NCBI GenBank assembly: GCA_964442605.1
Contig: CAYTZR010000049.1
Location: 1 to 12,008 of the forward strand
Length of the DNA: 12,008 nucleotides
From: Monoglobus sp964442605
GTDB lineage: Bacteria > Bacillota > Clostridia > Monoglobales > Monoglobaceae
Direction: 5' to 3'
Shown here: piece after piece, positions 7,310 through 12,008 of the stretch
How the letters are laid out: each line of letters begins with the position of its first letter
How positions within the stretch are numbered: the stretch's first letter is position 1
Position numbers and translations under genes: made by a program
Notes under the pieces: generated by a model
Databases searched by the model: none
Told to the model about the DNA's origin: nothing
What the model saw: the letters and a program-made list of their open reading frames with translations, nothing else

Positions 7310-7330
7310 CGGCAGCCTGTAAGGCTGCCG
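7310..7330. promoter_or_regulatory. Perfect hairpin in the der leader
   Basis: cggcagcct (7310-7318), loop gta, aggctgccg (7322-7330): a 9-bp perfect stem. A second short hairpin, tgttct-gtc-agaaca, lies at 7291-7305, between it and der. Neither is followed by a clear T run on either strand. They could be a weak terminator for the upstream CD1247-like gene, an RNA-stability element, or part of a leader control for der. Confidence 0.5.
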
Positions 7331-7350
7331 ACATAGTCTTATTTTATGAG

Positions 7351-7379
7351 ATTTTAAGCATAATTTTGACAAGCGCCAA
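7351..7379 (-). promoter_or_regulatory. Candidate promoter for der-plsY-gpsA
   Basis: On the minus strand TTGGCG (7379-7374), 17-base spacer, TAAAAT (7356-7351). The -10 matches 5 of 6 and the -35 only 3 of 6, so this is weaker than the other promoters listed. It would start transcription near 7344, upstream of the hairpins at 7291-7330. Read-through from efp is the alternative. Confidence 0.35.
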
Positions 7380-7389
7380 AGCATTTGGA

Positions 7390-7812
7390 TTATTCATGAG
7401 AATGTCCGCAGCCGCAGTCACAATCATCATCCATAGCGCTAAAATCAAGCTCAATAACTTCACCGCACTCAGGGCATACAAAGCTGCCATCGACCAAATC
7501 ATCAAGCTCATCGTCCGTAAATTCTATATCAGCGCCGCAGTGCTCACATTTTAGCTGATATAAATCATCATAATCTTCCATATCATCTATATCTTCGAAC
7601 TCATCGGCAATAACATCGATAACATCGTCAAGATCATCAATCCTGTCTGCCAAGAAGCCCTGTTCATTATCAAGGTCTTCAATTTCTTCGGCTGCGTTTT
7701 CAAGATATGAAATAATATGAGACAAGACCTTTGTTTCTCCCTTTTCCGGATCAAGCTTCAAACCATCAAACAAGCCCTTTATATAAGCAGCTTCTTTCGT
7801 CAATTCTGACAT
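7390..7812 (-). CDS. CD1247-like acidic zinc-ribbon protein
   Basis: This is a 140-residue acidic protein. The N-terminal half (MSELTKEAAYIKGL, then a helical region to about 75) matches my memory of the small Clostridial family named after CD1247, often found next to efp. A very acidic linker leads to a zinc ribbon, CEHC (about 89-92) and CPEC (about 113-116), and the tail ends in a Cys/His-rich CDCGCGHSHE that could bind metal. The start is ATG at 7812: AAAGG lies about 11 bases upstream, whereas the in-frame TTG at 7821 would leave only 2 bases to that site. The gene lies 69 bases after efp and is probably co-transcribed. The molecular role is not known to me. Confidence 0.8.
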   Translation of the reverse strand: MSELTKEAAYIKGLFDGLKLDPEKGETKVLSHIISYLENAAEEIEDLDNEQGFLADRIDDLDDVIDVIADEFEDIDDMEDYDDLYQLKCEHCGADIEFTDDELDDLVDGSFVCPECGEVIELDFSAMDDDCDCGCGHSHE

Positions 7813-7830
7813 TAAATCCAACGCCTTTCT

Positions 7831-7864
7831 GCCCGCGTATTAAGTTATATGCGTATCCGCGGGC
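7831..7864. promoter_or_regulatory. Hairpin between efp and the CD1247-like gene
   Basis: gcccgcg (7831-7837) pairs perfectly with cgcgggc (7858-7864) around a 20-nt loop. No T run follows on the minus strand, so it is not a standard terminator. It sits between the efp stop and the ribosome site of the next gene, and could protect the efp message or set the ratio of the two products. Confidence 0.5.
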
Positions 7865-7881
7865 TTGATACACAATCGCTG

Positions 7882-8439
7882 TTAAACTCTCTCCATATAT
7901 TCGCCTGTACGCGTATCAACTCTAATCATATCACCGTCATTGATAAACATGGGAACCGTTACGACCGCCCCTGTTTCGAGCGTTGCGGGCTTTGTAACAT
8001 TTGTCGCGGTATTGCCCTTAACACCCGGCTCTGTTTGAGTAACGGCAAGCTCCACAAATGTCGGCGGTTCAATAGAGAAAACATTCCCCTTGAATGAACA
8101 AAACTTCACGGACATATTTTCCTTAACAAACTTGAGTGCGTCACCCAGCTGTTCCGAGCTGAGAGGAACCTGCTCATATGTTTCGGGATCCATGAAGTAG
8201 TAGAGATCTCCGTCCTGATACAGATATTCCATATCGCGTCTTTCAATCATTGCCTTTTCAAACTTTTCTGTTGGGTTAAACGACTTCTCAACCACAGCGC
8301 CTGTAATAACATTCTTAAACTTTGTTCTTACAAAAGCGGCGCCTTTTCCCGGCTTAACGTGCTGGAACTCAACAACCTGGCACACGCTTCCGTCATATTC
8401 AAAAGTCATTCCGTTTCTAAAATCACCGGCAGTTATCAT
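7882..8439 (-). CDS. efp: Translation elongation factor P
   Basis: This is a 185-residue, full-length EF-P, which binds between the P and E sites of the ribosome and relieves stalling at polyproline stretches. The KOW-like domain I carries the PGKGAAFVR loop (30-38) with lysine K32 at the tip, the residue that is modified in many species. The two OB-fold domains follow (about 66-128 and 130-185), with the family signature region around GVKGNTATNVTKPATLETGA. The ribosome site AGGAGG precedes the ATG. The gene is driven by the consensus promoter at 8495-8523, fitting high constitutive expression, and is followed by the CD1247-like gene. Confidence 0.98.
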   Translation of the reverse strand: MITAGDFRNGMTFEYDGSVCQVVEFQHVKPGKGAAFVRTKFKNVITGAVVEKSFNPTEKFEKAMIERRDMEYLYQDGDLYYFMDPETYEQVPLSSEQLGDALKFVKENMSVKFCSFKGNVFSIEPPTFVELAVTQTEPGVKGNTATNVTKPATLETGAVVTVPMFINDGDMIRVDTRTGEYMERV

Positions 8440-8494
8440 TGGTAAATTCCTCCTATTATATTAAACAAATATTATTTCCGTAACGCTATACTTG

Positions 8495-8523
8495 ATTATA
8501 ATTGACTTTGTTTATTTTGTCAA
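8495..8523 (-). promoter_or_regulatory. Consensus SigA promoter of efp
   Basis: On the minus strand a perfect TTGACA (8523-8518), 17-base spacer and perfect TATAAT (8500-8495). Transcription would begin near 8488, about 50 bases before the efp start codon. Confidence 0.92.
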
Positions 8524-8651
8524 GCATATTTACAAAATTTACATCGTTTGTCAAATAGTTTTGAGGATTTTATTGAGTATATTATCCCTACATTTACAGA
8601 TAATATTGTTACAGATTTTTTAAAACAAAAATCAGCGACGTCATTAGTCAA

Positions 8652-8702
8652 AATCGCTTTGCGATTAATTAAAACAGCTATAAATCCGCACGCAGCGCGT
8701 GC
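8652..8702. repeat. Two perfect triloop hairpins before spoVT
   Basis: aatcgc-ttt-gcgatt (8652-8666) and gcacgc-agc-gcgtgc (8688-8702) are 6-bp perfect stems with 3-nt loops, 21 bases apart, just upstream of the spoVT ribosome site (8711-8720). They resemble the hairpins at 136-150 and 169-189. No U tract follows. I searched 8524-8728 for SigG or SigA boxes for spoVT and found none that convinced me. Confidence 0.55.
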
Positions 8703-8728
8703 TTATTGTTAAGGAAGGAGATAAATAT

Positions 8729-9265
8729 ATGAAAGCAACCGGTATAGTCAGAAGAATTGACGATCTGGGAAGAATTGTAATTCCGAAAGAAATCAGAAGA
8801 ACACTTAGAATACACGAGGGTGATCCTCTTGAAATATATACAGAAAGCGATGGCACAGTTATATTTAAGAAATATTCGCCTATCGGAGAACTGAGTGAGT
8901 TTGCGCTGCAATACGCCGACACACTCAATAAGTCAACAGGGCTGCTCACCTGCATTACGGACAAGGACAATGTTATAGCCGCCAGCGGAAACGGACGCAA
9001 GGAGCTGAAAGAAAAAAGGGTATCTGATGAGGTTGAAAGGATAATGGAAAAGAAATCACTGTTCTTTTCCGACAACGATGATGGCAGCATTAAAATTCTT
9101 GACGACAATGACAAATACAAGGCCGGAGTTGTTGCGCCTATAGTACATGACGGTGATCCTGTCGGAACGGTTATTTTTATAGCCGAGCCCGAAAAGAGTA
9201 TGAACGAGGTTGAGCAAAAGCTCGCGGAAACAGCCGCCGGATTTTTGGGCAAGGCGCTGGAATAA
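8729..9265 (+). CDS. spoVT: Stage V sporulation transcription factor SpoVT
   Basis: This 178-residue AbrB-family regulator in other spore formers acts in the forespore on SigG-dependent genes. The swapped-hairpin DNA-binding domain is nearly identical to the family pattern: MKATGIVRRIDDLGRIVIPK, then the EIRRTLRIHEGDPLEI segment (1-45). A GAF-like domain covers about 57-178. Length matches SpoVT (about 178). The start at 8729 is favoured over the ATG at 8699 because SpoVT begins MKATGIVRR and AAGGAAGGAG (8711-8720) sits 8 bases upstream. It is a single-gene unit, divergent from efp and closed by the terminator at 9305-9347. Its presence is the main sign that the organism sporulates. Confidence 0.95.
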   Translation: MKATGIVRRIDDLGRIVIPKEIRRTLRIHEGDPLEIYTESDGTVIFKKYSPIGELSEFALQYADTLNKSTGLLTCITDKDNVIAASGNGRKELKEKRVSDEVERIMEKKSLFFSDNDDGSIKILDDNDKYKAGVVAPIVHDGDPVGTVIFIAEPEKSMNEVEQKLAETAAGFLGKALE

Positions 9266-9304
9266 ACCGCAAAATTGCCCCGTAAAAAAGAACAGAAAAT
9301 TTAC

Positions 9305-9347
9305 AATAGCGCTGTCTCGGCTTAAATTAACCGAAACAGCGCTATTT
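9305..9347. terminator. Bidirectional terminator of spoVT and the carboxypeptidase operon
   Basis: aatagcgctgt (9305-9315) pairs with acagcgctatt (9336-9346). After one mismatch, tcgg (9317-9320) pairs with ccga (9331-9334). T-rich sequence follows on both sides: tttaatttaaatatttt on plus and, after a gap, aaattttctg on minus. The stop codon of the minus-strand carboxypeptidase (9346-9348) overlaps the foot of the stem, so the hairpin terminates both converging transcripts. Confidence 0.8.
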
Positions 9348-10467
9348 AATTTAAATATTTTAAATCATAAAGCGTTGTCCAAACGACATCTTTGTTCTCA
9401 TTCCAAATTGTAGGAAAATATTCATATGGCACAGGATTATCGGGAGCCGAACCACCGACCTCTATTGTAATACTGGGTATACCTTTTTTATACACCGCCC
9501 AGTCTTTATATCCTGCAGCATCTACAGTTGTATAATCTCCATCGAGATAATAGCCTGTTACATCTGATATTGCTTGCGCAAATTTCTCTGATTGTTCAAG
9601 CGTTTCACCTGTTTGCTTATAATACCAATATATTAAATTACCTTTTGTATGATAGCTTATTGTCCTTTTAAAACTGTAGTTTTCCGTTAGTCGAATAATG
9701 CCATCAGCCTCCGCTGAACTGCCCGGATTTATCCCTTTATAATAATCCGGAGCCGGCTCTCCCACATTATCGTTATACTCCTCCCAACCGGCATCGAAGT
9801 TTCGGTTTATGTCCGTTCCTTCCGCATTGGATTTCCACTGCTCGTAATCTGTAAAATCAAGTTTTTCAGATATAGCTGTAACTCTATCTTTAGCTGTTTG
9901 AGTTTTTAAACCTTCTATTCCGAATTGGGATATGCTCACACCGTCAGGGTTAACCATTGGTATAAAGTGTATTGCCACATTATCCATAAGCTCGGTTACA
10001 TATTCACCGTTATATTCATCAGTTTTTTCACCTGTCAAATTTTCCAAGCAATTGCAAAGCTGCCTCATTACTATTTGCGTGGTTATATATTCTCGTGCGT
10101 GCATAGCTCCCATAATTAATATGTGATTTTCGCTGTCTAGATCACCAATTACAATGTCATAAACACTTCTCTCATCAAACGTTTCACATATCTTGGTTAC
10201 CTGAATTATATTATTATACTTTTTTTGTAAAATTGATATATCGTCTTCTAAGTCAATATACGTATATATTTCGGGTGCTTGTTTTATTATTAATTCCAAT
10301 GCAGCTTCCGGTGTTTGATGTGGCTGTGCTGTTTCTGTCTCTTGGTAAGGCAGAACAGTCGATTGAGATTTATATATAAACTCATCAGAAGGTACATAAG
10401 TGGAACAACCAAGCAATGCAGGCATTGTTAAAATAATCAGTATAATAGTGATTTGTATCTTTATCAT
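9346..10467 (-). CDS. Lipoprotein M14 zinc carboxypeptidase
   Basis: This 373-residue exported metallopeptidase has a hydrophobic signal (1-20) ending in a lipobox, ALLG-C, with C21 as the lipidated residue, so it should be anchored outside the membrane. A linker (22-55) precedes the M14 domain. Zinc ligands are H123 and E126 (HAREY, 123-127) and H273 (SYHTKG). Substrate-binding residues appear in NPDG (173-176) and INRNFD (220-225), and the catalytic Glu is E336 (ITIEVGG). All key residues are present. M14 enzymes remove C-terminal residues or cut gamma-glutamyl-diamino acid bonds in wall peptides; with an SH3b partner, wall peptide trimming is a reasonable inference. The ATG follows the upstream stop by 2 bases (TAACTATG) with no visible ribosome site, so translation probably depends on coupling. 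Confidence 0.9.
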   Translation of the reverse strand: MIKIQITIILIILTMPALLGCSTYVPSDEFIYKSQSTVLPYQETETAQPHQTPEAALELIIKQAPEIYTYIDLEDDISILQKKYNNIIQVTKICETFDERSVYDIVIGDLDSENHILIMGAMHAREYITTQIVMRQLCNCLENLTGEKTDEYNGEYVTELMDNVAIHFIPMVNPDGVSISQFGIEGLKTQTAKDRVTAISEKLDFTDYEQWKSNAEGTDINRNFDAGWEEYNDNVGEPAPDYYKGINPGSSAEADGIIRLTENYSFKRTISYHTKGNLIYWYYKQTGETLEQSEKFAQAISDVTGYYLDGDYTTVDAAGYKDWAVYKKGIPSITIEVGGSAPDNPVPYEYFPTIWNENKDVVWTTLYDLKYLN

Positions 10468-10469
10468 AG

Positions 10470-11504
10470 TTATTGTATTTGCAGATATGACTGAAGACCA
10501 TACCCTATCATTCCGTTGTATTGGATTTTATAAAATCCGTTTGAAGATACACCTAAATATGTAACATATGCCCCGGCCGGAATTTTTGTTATCTCAGATG
10601 CTGAAGTTGACGGACTACTGCGTAAAGTTATATATTCATTAGCGTTAACAACTTTGGCAACCGTTGTGCTACTATTGTATGTTTTGCTCGTACTTTCTTT
10701 TACAGGTGATAAATATGATGCCAGAGAATAGCCGATTACACCATCATAATTTATCTTATAAAAACCATTTCCCGCATTTTCAATATATCCTACAGCCTGC
10801 CCGAGCGGGATTTGAGTAATTTCACCGGCTGATGTCGAAGGTGAAGTTCTAAGTGTAATAGATTGTTTACAATTCACAACATAATATGTGTCCACAACTT
10901 GTGTATTTCCTGTGCTTGTTGTCTGTGATTGAGGCTTTTCAACATATACAACATCGGGTTCTGTCTGAGAGGCAGCATCAATTTTGCTCTGTGCAGATAC
11001 AAGTGTTTCATTAAGTTCATCAACTTGATTTTTTTGATATTCAGTAAGATTTTTTGTATAAAGCTCTGATATATTGGCTTTTACGCTAACATAGTCGCCG
11101 GAAGCGAGTAGTTTTTTTGTCCCCGCAATCTGCATATCAACATCACCCATCGTTGATTGTTTAGCAGCTATATCACTTTTAAGCTTCTCTATATCATTTT
11201 TTATGGCATATTCGGAATAATCCTGCGTTATTTTATTTAGAGCTTCATTGGCTCCATCAATATTATCCTCATCATAGGCTTCTTTTGCTTCAACATAGTT
11301 TTTAATTATAGAAATCATATCATCCAAGCTATCTCCCCTTGCACCTTCATTTTTAGCAAGCTCCAAGGAATTTAAAGCTGTTTGATAGTCACCACTCGCT
11401 ATAGATAATTTCCCCTGTTCAATCGCCTTTTGCGCTGTGTTTGAACAAGCGCACAGTAAAGTTATAGTCAGACATAAAAGTGTAAGAATGACATACTTTC
11501 TCAT
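10470..11504 (-). CDS. Lipoprotein with TPR-like helices and two SH3b domains
   Basis: This is a 344-residue exported lipoprotein. The signal (1-19) ends in LLCA-C, with C20 lipidated. Residues 24-175 are helical and resemble TPR repeats (QGKLSIASGDYQTALNSLEL, 30-49, and KLLASGDYVSVKANI, 131-145). A Ser/Thr/Gln-rich linker (176-205) leads to two bacterial SH3 domains, about 206-266 and 283-342. Each has the pattern ITLRTSPSTS or ITLRSSPSTS, then GFYKI.Y.G.IGY. SH3b domains usually bind peptidoglycan peptides. The start follows GGAGGAGGG (11513-11521). It is the first gene of a two-gene operon with the M14 peptidase, and probably positions that activity at the wall. Expression is likely controlled by the palindromes around its promoter. 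Confidence 0.88.
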   Translation of the reverse strand: MRKYVILTLLCLTITLLCACSNTAQKAIEQGKLSIASGDYQTALNSLELAKNEGARGDSLDDMISIIKNYVEAKEAYDEDNIDGANEALNKITQDYSEYAIKNDIEKLKSDIAAKQSTMGDVDMQIAGTKKLLASGDYVSVKANISELYTKNLTEYQKNQVDELNETLVSAQSKIDAASQTEPDVVYVEKPQSQTTSTGNTQVVDTYYVVNCKQSITLRTSPSTSAGEITQIPLGQAVGYIENAGNGFYKINYDGVIGYSLASYLSPVKESTSKTYNSSTTVAKVVNANEYITLRSSPSTSASEITKIPAGAYVTYLGVSSNGFYKIQYNGMIGYGLQSYLQIQ

Positions 11505-11558
11505 GATTTATACCCTCCTCCAATTTTTAATGAATAATTCTAACAAACAACATCTTAC

Positions 11559-11589
11559 TGAATATAATAACCAACGGTTATCATATTCA
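11559..11589. promoter_or_regulatory. Operator-like palindrome at the lipoprotein operon start site
   Basis: ataaccaacggttat (11567-11581) is a perfect ATAACC-AAC-GGTTAT inverted repeat. Pairing continues outward to 11559/11589 with a single mismatch (11566/11582), giving a 31-base palindrome centred at 11574. It covers roughly the transcription start and first bases of the lipoprotein transcript, the classic position for repressor binding. It is too AT-rich and lacks the T run of a terminator. Confidence 0.65.
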
Positions 11590-11590
11590 A

Positions 11591-11619
11591 ATTATACAAA
11601 ACAAATTAACTTTTGTCAA
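11591..11619 (-). promoter_or_regulatory. Consensus SigA promoter of the lipoprotein-peptidase operon
   Basis: On the minus strand TTGACA (11619-11614), 17-base spacer, TATAAT (11596-11591), all matching consensus. Transcription would begin near 11584, about 80 bases before the lipoprotein start codon. Palindromes lie directly on both sides, so this strong promoter is probably repressed. Confidence 0.92.
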
Positions 11620-11634
11620 TAACCAAACAGTTAT
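11619..11634. promoter_or_regulatory. Operator-like palindrome at the -35 box
   Basis: ataaccaaacagttat (11619-11634) is an ATAAC-6-GTTAT inverted repeat, a variant of the site at 11567-11581, and overlaps the last base of the -35 box of the lipoprotein promoter. Confidence 0.55.
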
Positions 11635-11726
11635 AAAGTTAATTATTTTTATATTTTATATATTAAATAATTTAAAGAACTAACAAAAGATATATTATTT
11701 GAAAATAAACCACTATAAGAACAATG

Positions 11727-11800
11727 CGATAACCAAACGATTATCGTACAGCTATAAGAGAAATCAACTATTATAAAATTCTAATAGCAGGTCGGTTATC
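11727..11800. promoter_or_regulatory. Further operator-like sites before the XRE remnant
   Basis: cgataaccaaacgattatcg (11727-11746) has 6-bp perfect arms and the same ATAACCAAAC core as 11619-11628. A half site, cggttatc, follows at 11793-11800. Next to it, tatcaa-ttccata-ttgata (11797-11815) forms a small hairpin next to the ribosome site AGGAGG (11815-11820) of the XRE remnant. The remaining bases between 11635 and 11828 are AT-rich, with no clear promoter on the plus strand. Confidence 0.5.
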
Positions 11801-11828
11801 AATTCCATATTGATAGGAGGATTATCAT

Positions 11829-11921
11829 ATGAATACCAATTATTATAAGAGGATAAGGGATTTGCGCGAGGATCACGATTTGACTCAGAGAGCAATTGCG
11901 GAGCGCCTTAAAACTTTTTAA
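11829..11921 (+). pseudogene. Truncated XRE-type regulator (first 30 codons)
   Basis: A strong AGGAGG (11815-11820) and ATG open a frame of 30 residues starting MNTNYYKRIRDLREDHDLTQ, the first helix and start of the second in a Cro/C1-type HTH, ending RAIAERLKTF before TAA. Intact relatives continue with the recognition helix and about 60-80 more residues, which are missing: similarity stops near residue 27 (11909). This is therefore a broken gene rather than a small protein. It was probably the divergent repressor of the lipoprotein-peptidase operon, because the shared intergenic region is filled with palindromes of one type. The cause, an insertion or deletion at about 11910, lies next to the inverted repeat at 11924-11999. 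Confidence 0.75.
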
Positions 11922-11923
11922 AA

Positions 11924-11999
11924 AACGCAGTGGATTTTTTATTTAGGATATGCTATAACCCAAGTTTGCCACTTGTAAATGAAAAAAGTCCGCTCTGTT
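11924..11999. repeat. Imperfect inverted repeat at the right edge
   Basis: aacgcagtggatttttt (11924-11940) pairs with aaaaaagtccgctctgtt (11982-11999), with one mismatch, one bulged base and two G-U pairs, around a loop of about 41 bases. It begins a few bases after the point where XRE similarity ends. It could be the end of an inserted element or a structured RNA; the window stops 9 bases later. An ATG at 11979 opens a frame to the window end but has no ribosome site, so it is not called. Confidence 0.45.
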
Positions 12000-12008
12000 A
12001 CACTAAAA

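Noticed and set aside
7813..7821. TTG start three codons upstream for the CD1247-like protein
   Set aside because: It would leave about 2 bases between ribosome site and start; ATG at 7812 has usable spacing.
8561..8605. SigG or SigA promoter for spoVT
   Set aside because: Candidate -35 and -10 boxes have wrong spacing (11-13 or 19 bases) and weak matches.
8699..8728. ATG at 8699 as the start of spoVT
   Set aside because: SpoVT proteins begin MKATGIVRR; the ribosome site at 8711-8720 lies inside the extension and serves the ATG at 8729.
11979..12008. New gene starting at the right edge (MKKVRSVTLK...)
   Set aside because: It is only ten codons to the window end with no ribosome site, and it overlaps an inverted repeat.

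Overview
The window looks like the chromosome of a spore-forming member of the Clostridia (Bacillota). The evidence is the low-GC intergenic DNA, strong AGGAGG ribosome binding sites, two perfect SigA promoters (TTGACA-17-TATAAT), a SpoVT sporulation regulator, an S-layer-homology protein, and the der-plsY-gpsA and efp/CD1247-like gene blocks usual for that class. I do not assign a genus.

Layout. 1-658 is a non-coding region full of perfect short hairpins, with an 87-bp direct repeat (1-87 and 414-500) at its edges. 659-1666 encodes a secreted SLH-domain protein and ends in a strong terminator. 1753-2367 (minus) is an XRE-type regulator fused to two membrane helices and a zinc ribbon. A bidirectional promoter region (about 2423-2773) separates it from an unrecognised 264-residue protein (2816-3610). 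That gene runs exactly up to the broken 3' end of an aldo/keto reductase (3609-4237, minus). The housekeeping core lies on the minus strand: der (ribosome assembly GTPase), plsY and gpsA (the two steps that start glycerophospholipid synthesis) are tightly packed. They are preceded by a CD1247-like zinc-ribbon protein and efp, transcribed from a consensus promoter. spoVT (8729-9265) reads the opposite way and ends at a terminator shared with the next minus-strand operon.

9346-11504 is a two-gene lipoprotein operon (minus): a helical lipoprotein with two C-terminal SH3b domains, then a lipoprotein M14 metallocarboxypeptidase. Both should sit on the outside of the membrane, and the architecture suggests peptidoglycan binding plus peptide trimming. 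The promoter is a perfect SigA site bracketed by ATAACC/GGTTAT palindromes, with a third palindrome and a half site further on, in front of a divergent XRE-type gene that is now cut short to 30 codons (11829-11921). The likely reading is a divergent repressor/target pair whose repressor has been broken. The same 11-base core, AACCAACGGTT, also lies upstream of the other XRE gene at 2367.

The most unusual parts are the operator-bracketed promoter beside a truncated regulator, the clean breakpoint between the orphan 264-residue gene and the reductase remnant, and the hairpin-rich repeat block at the left edge. No CRISPR array, tRNA, rRNA or intact transposase was seen.
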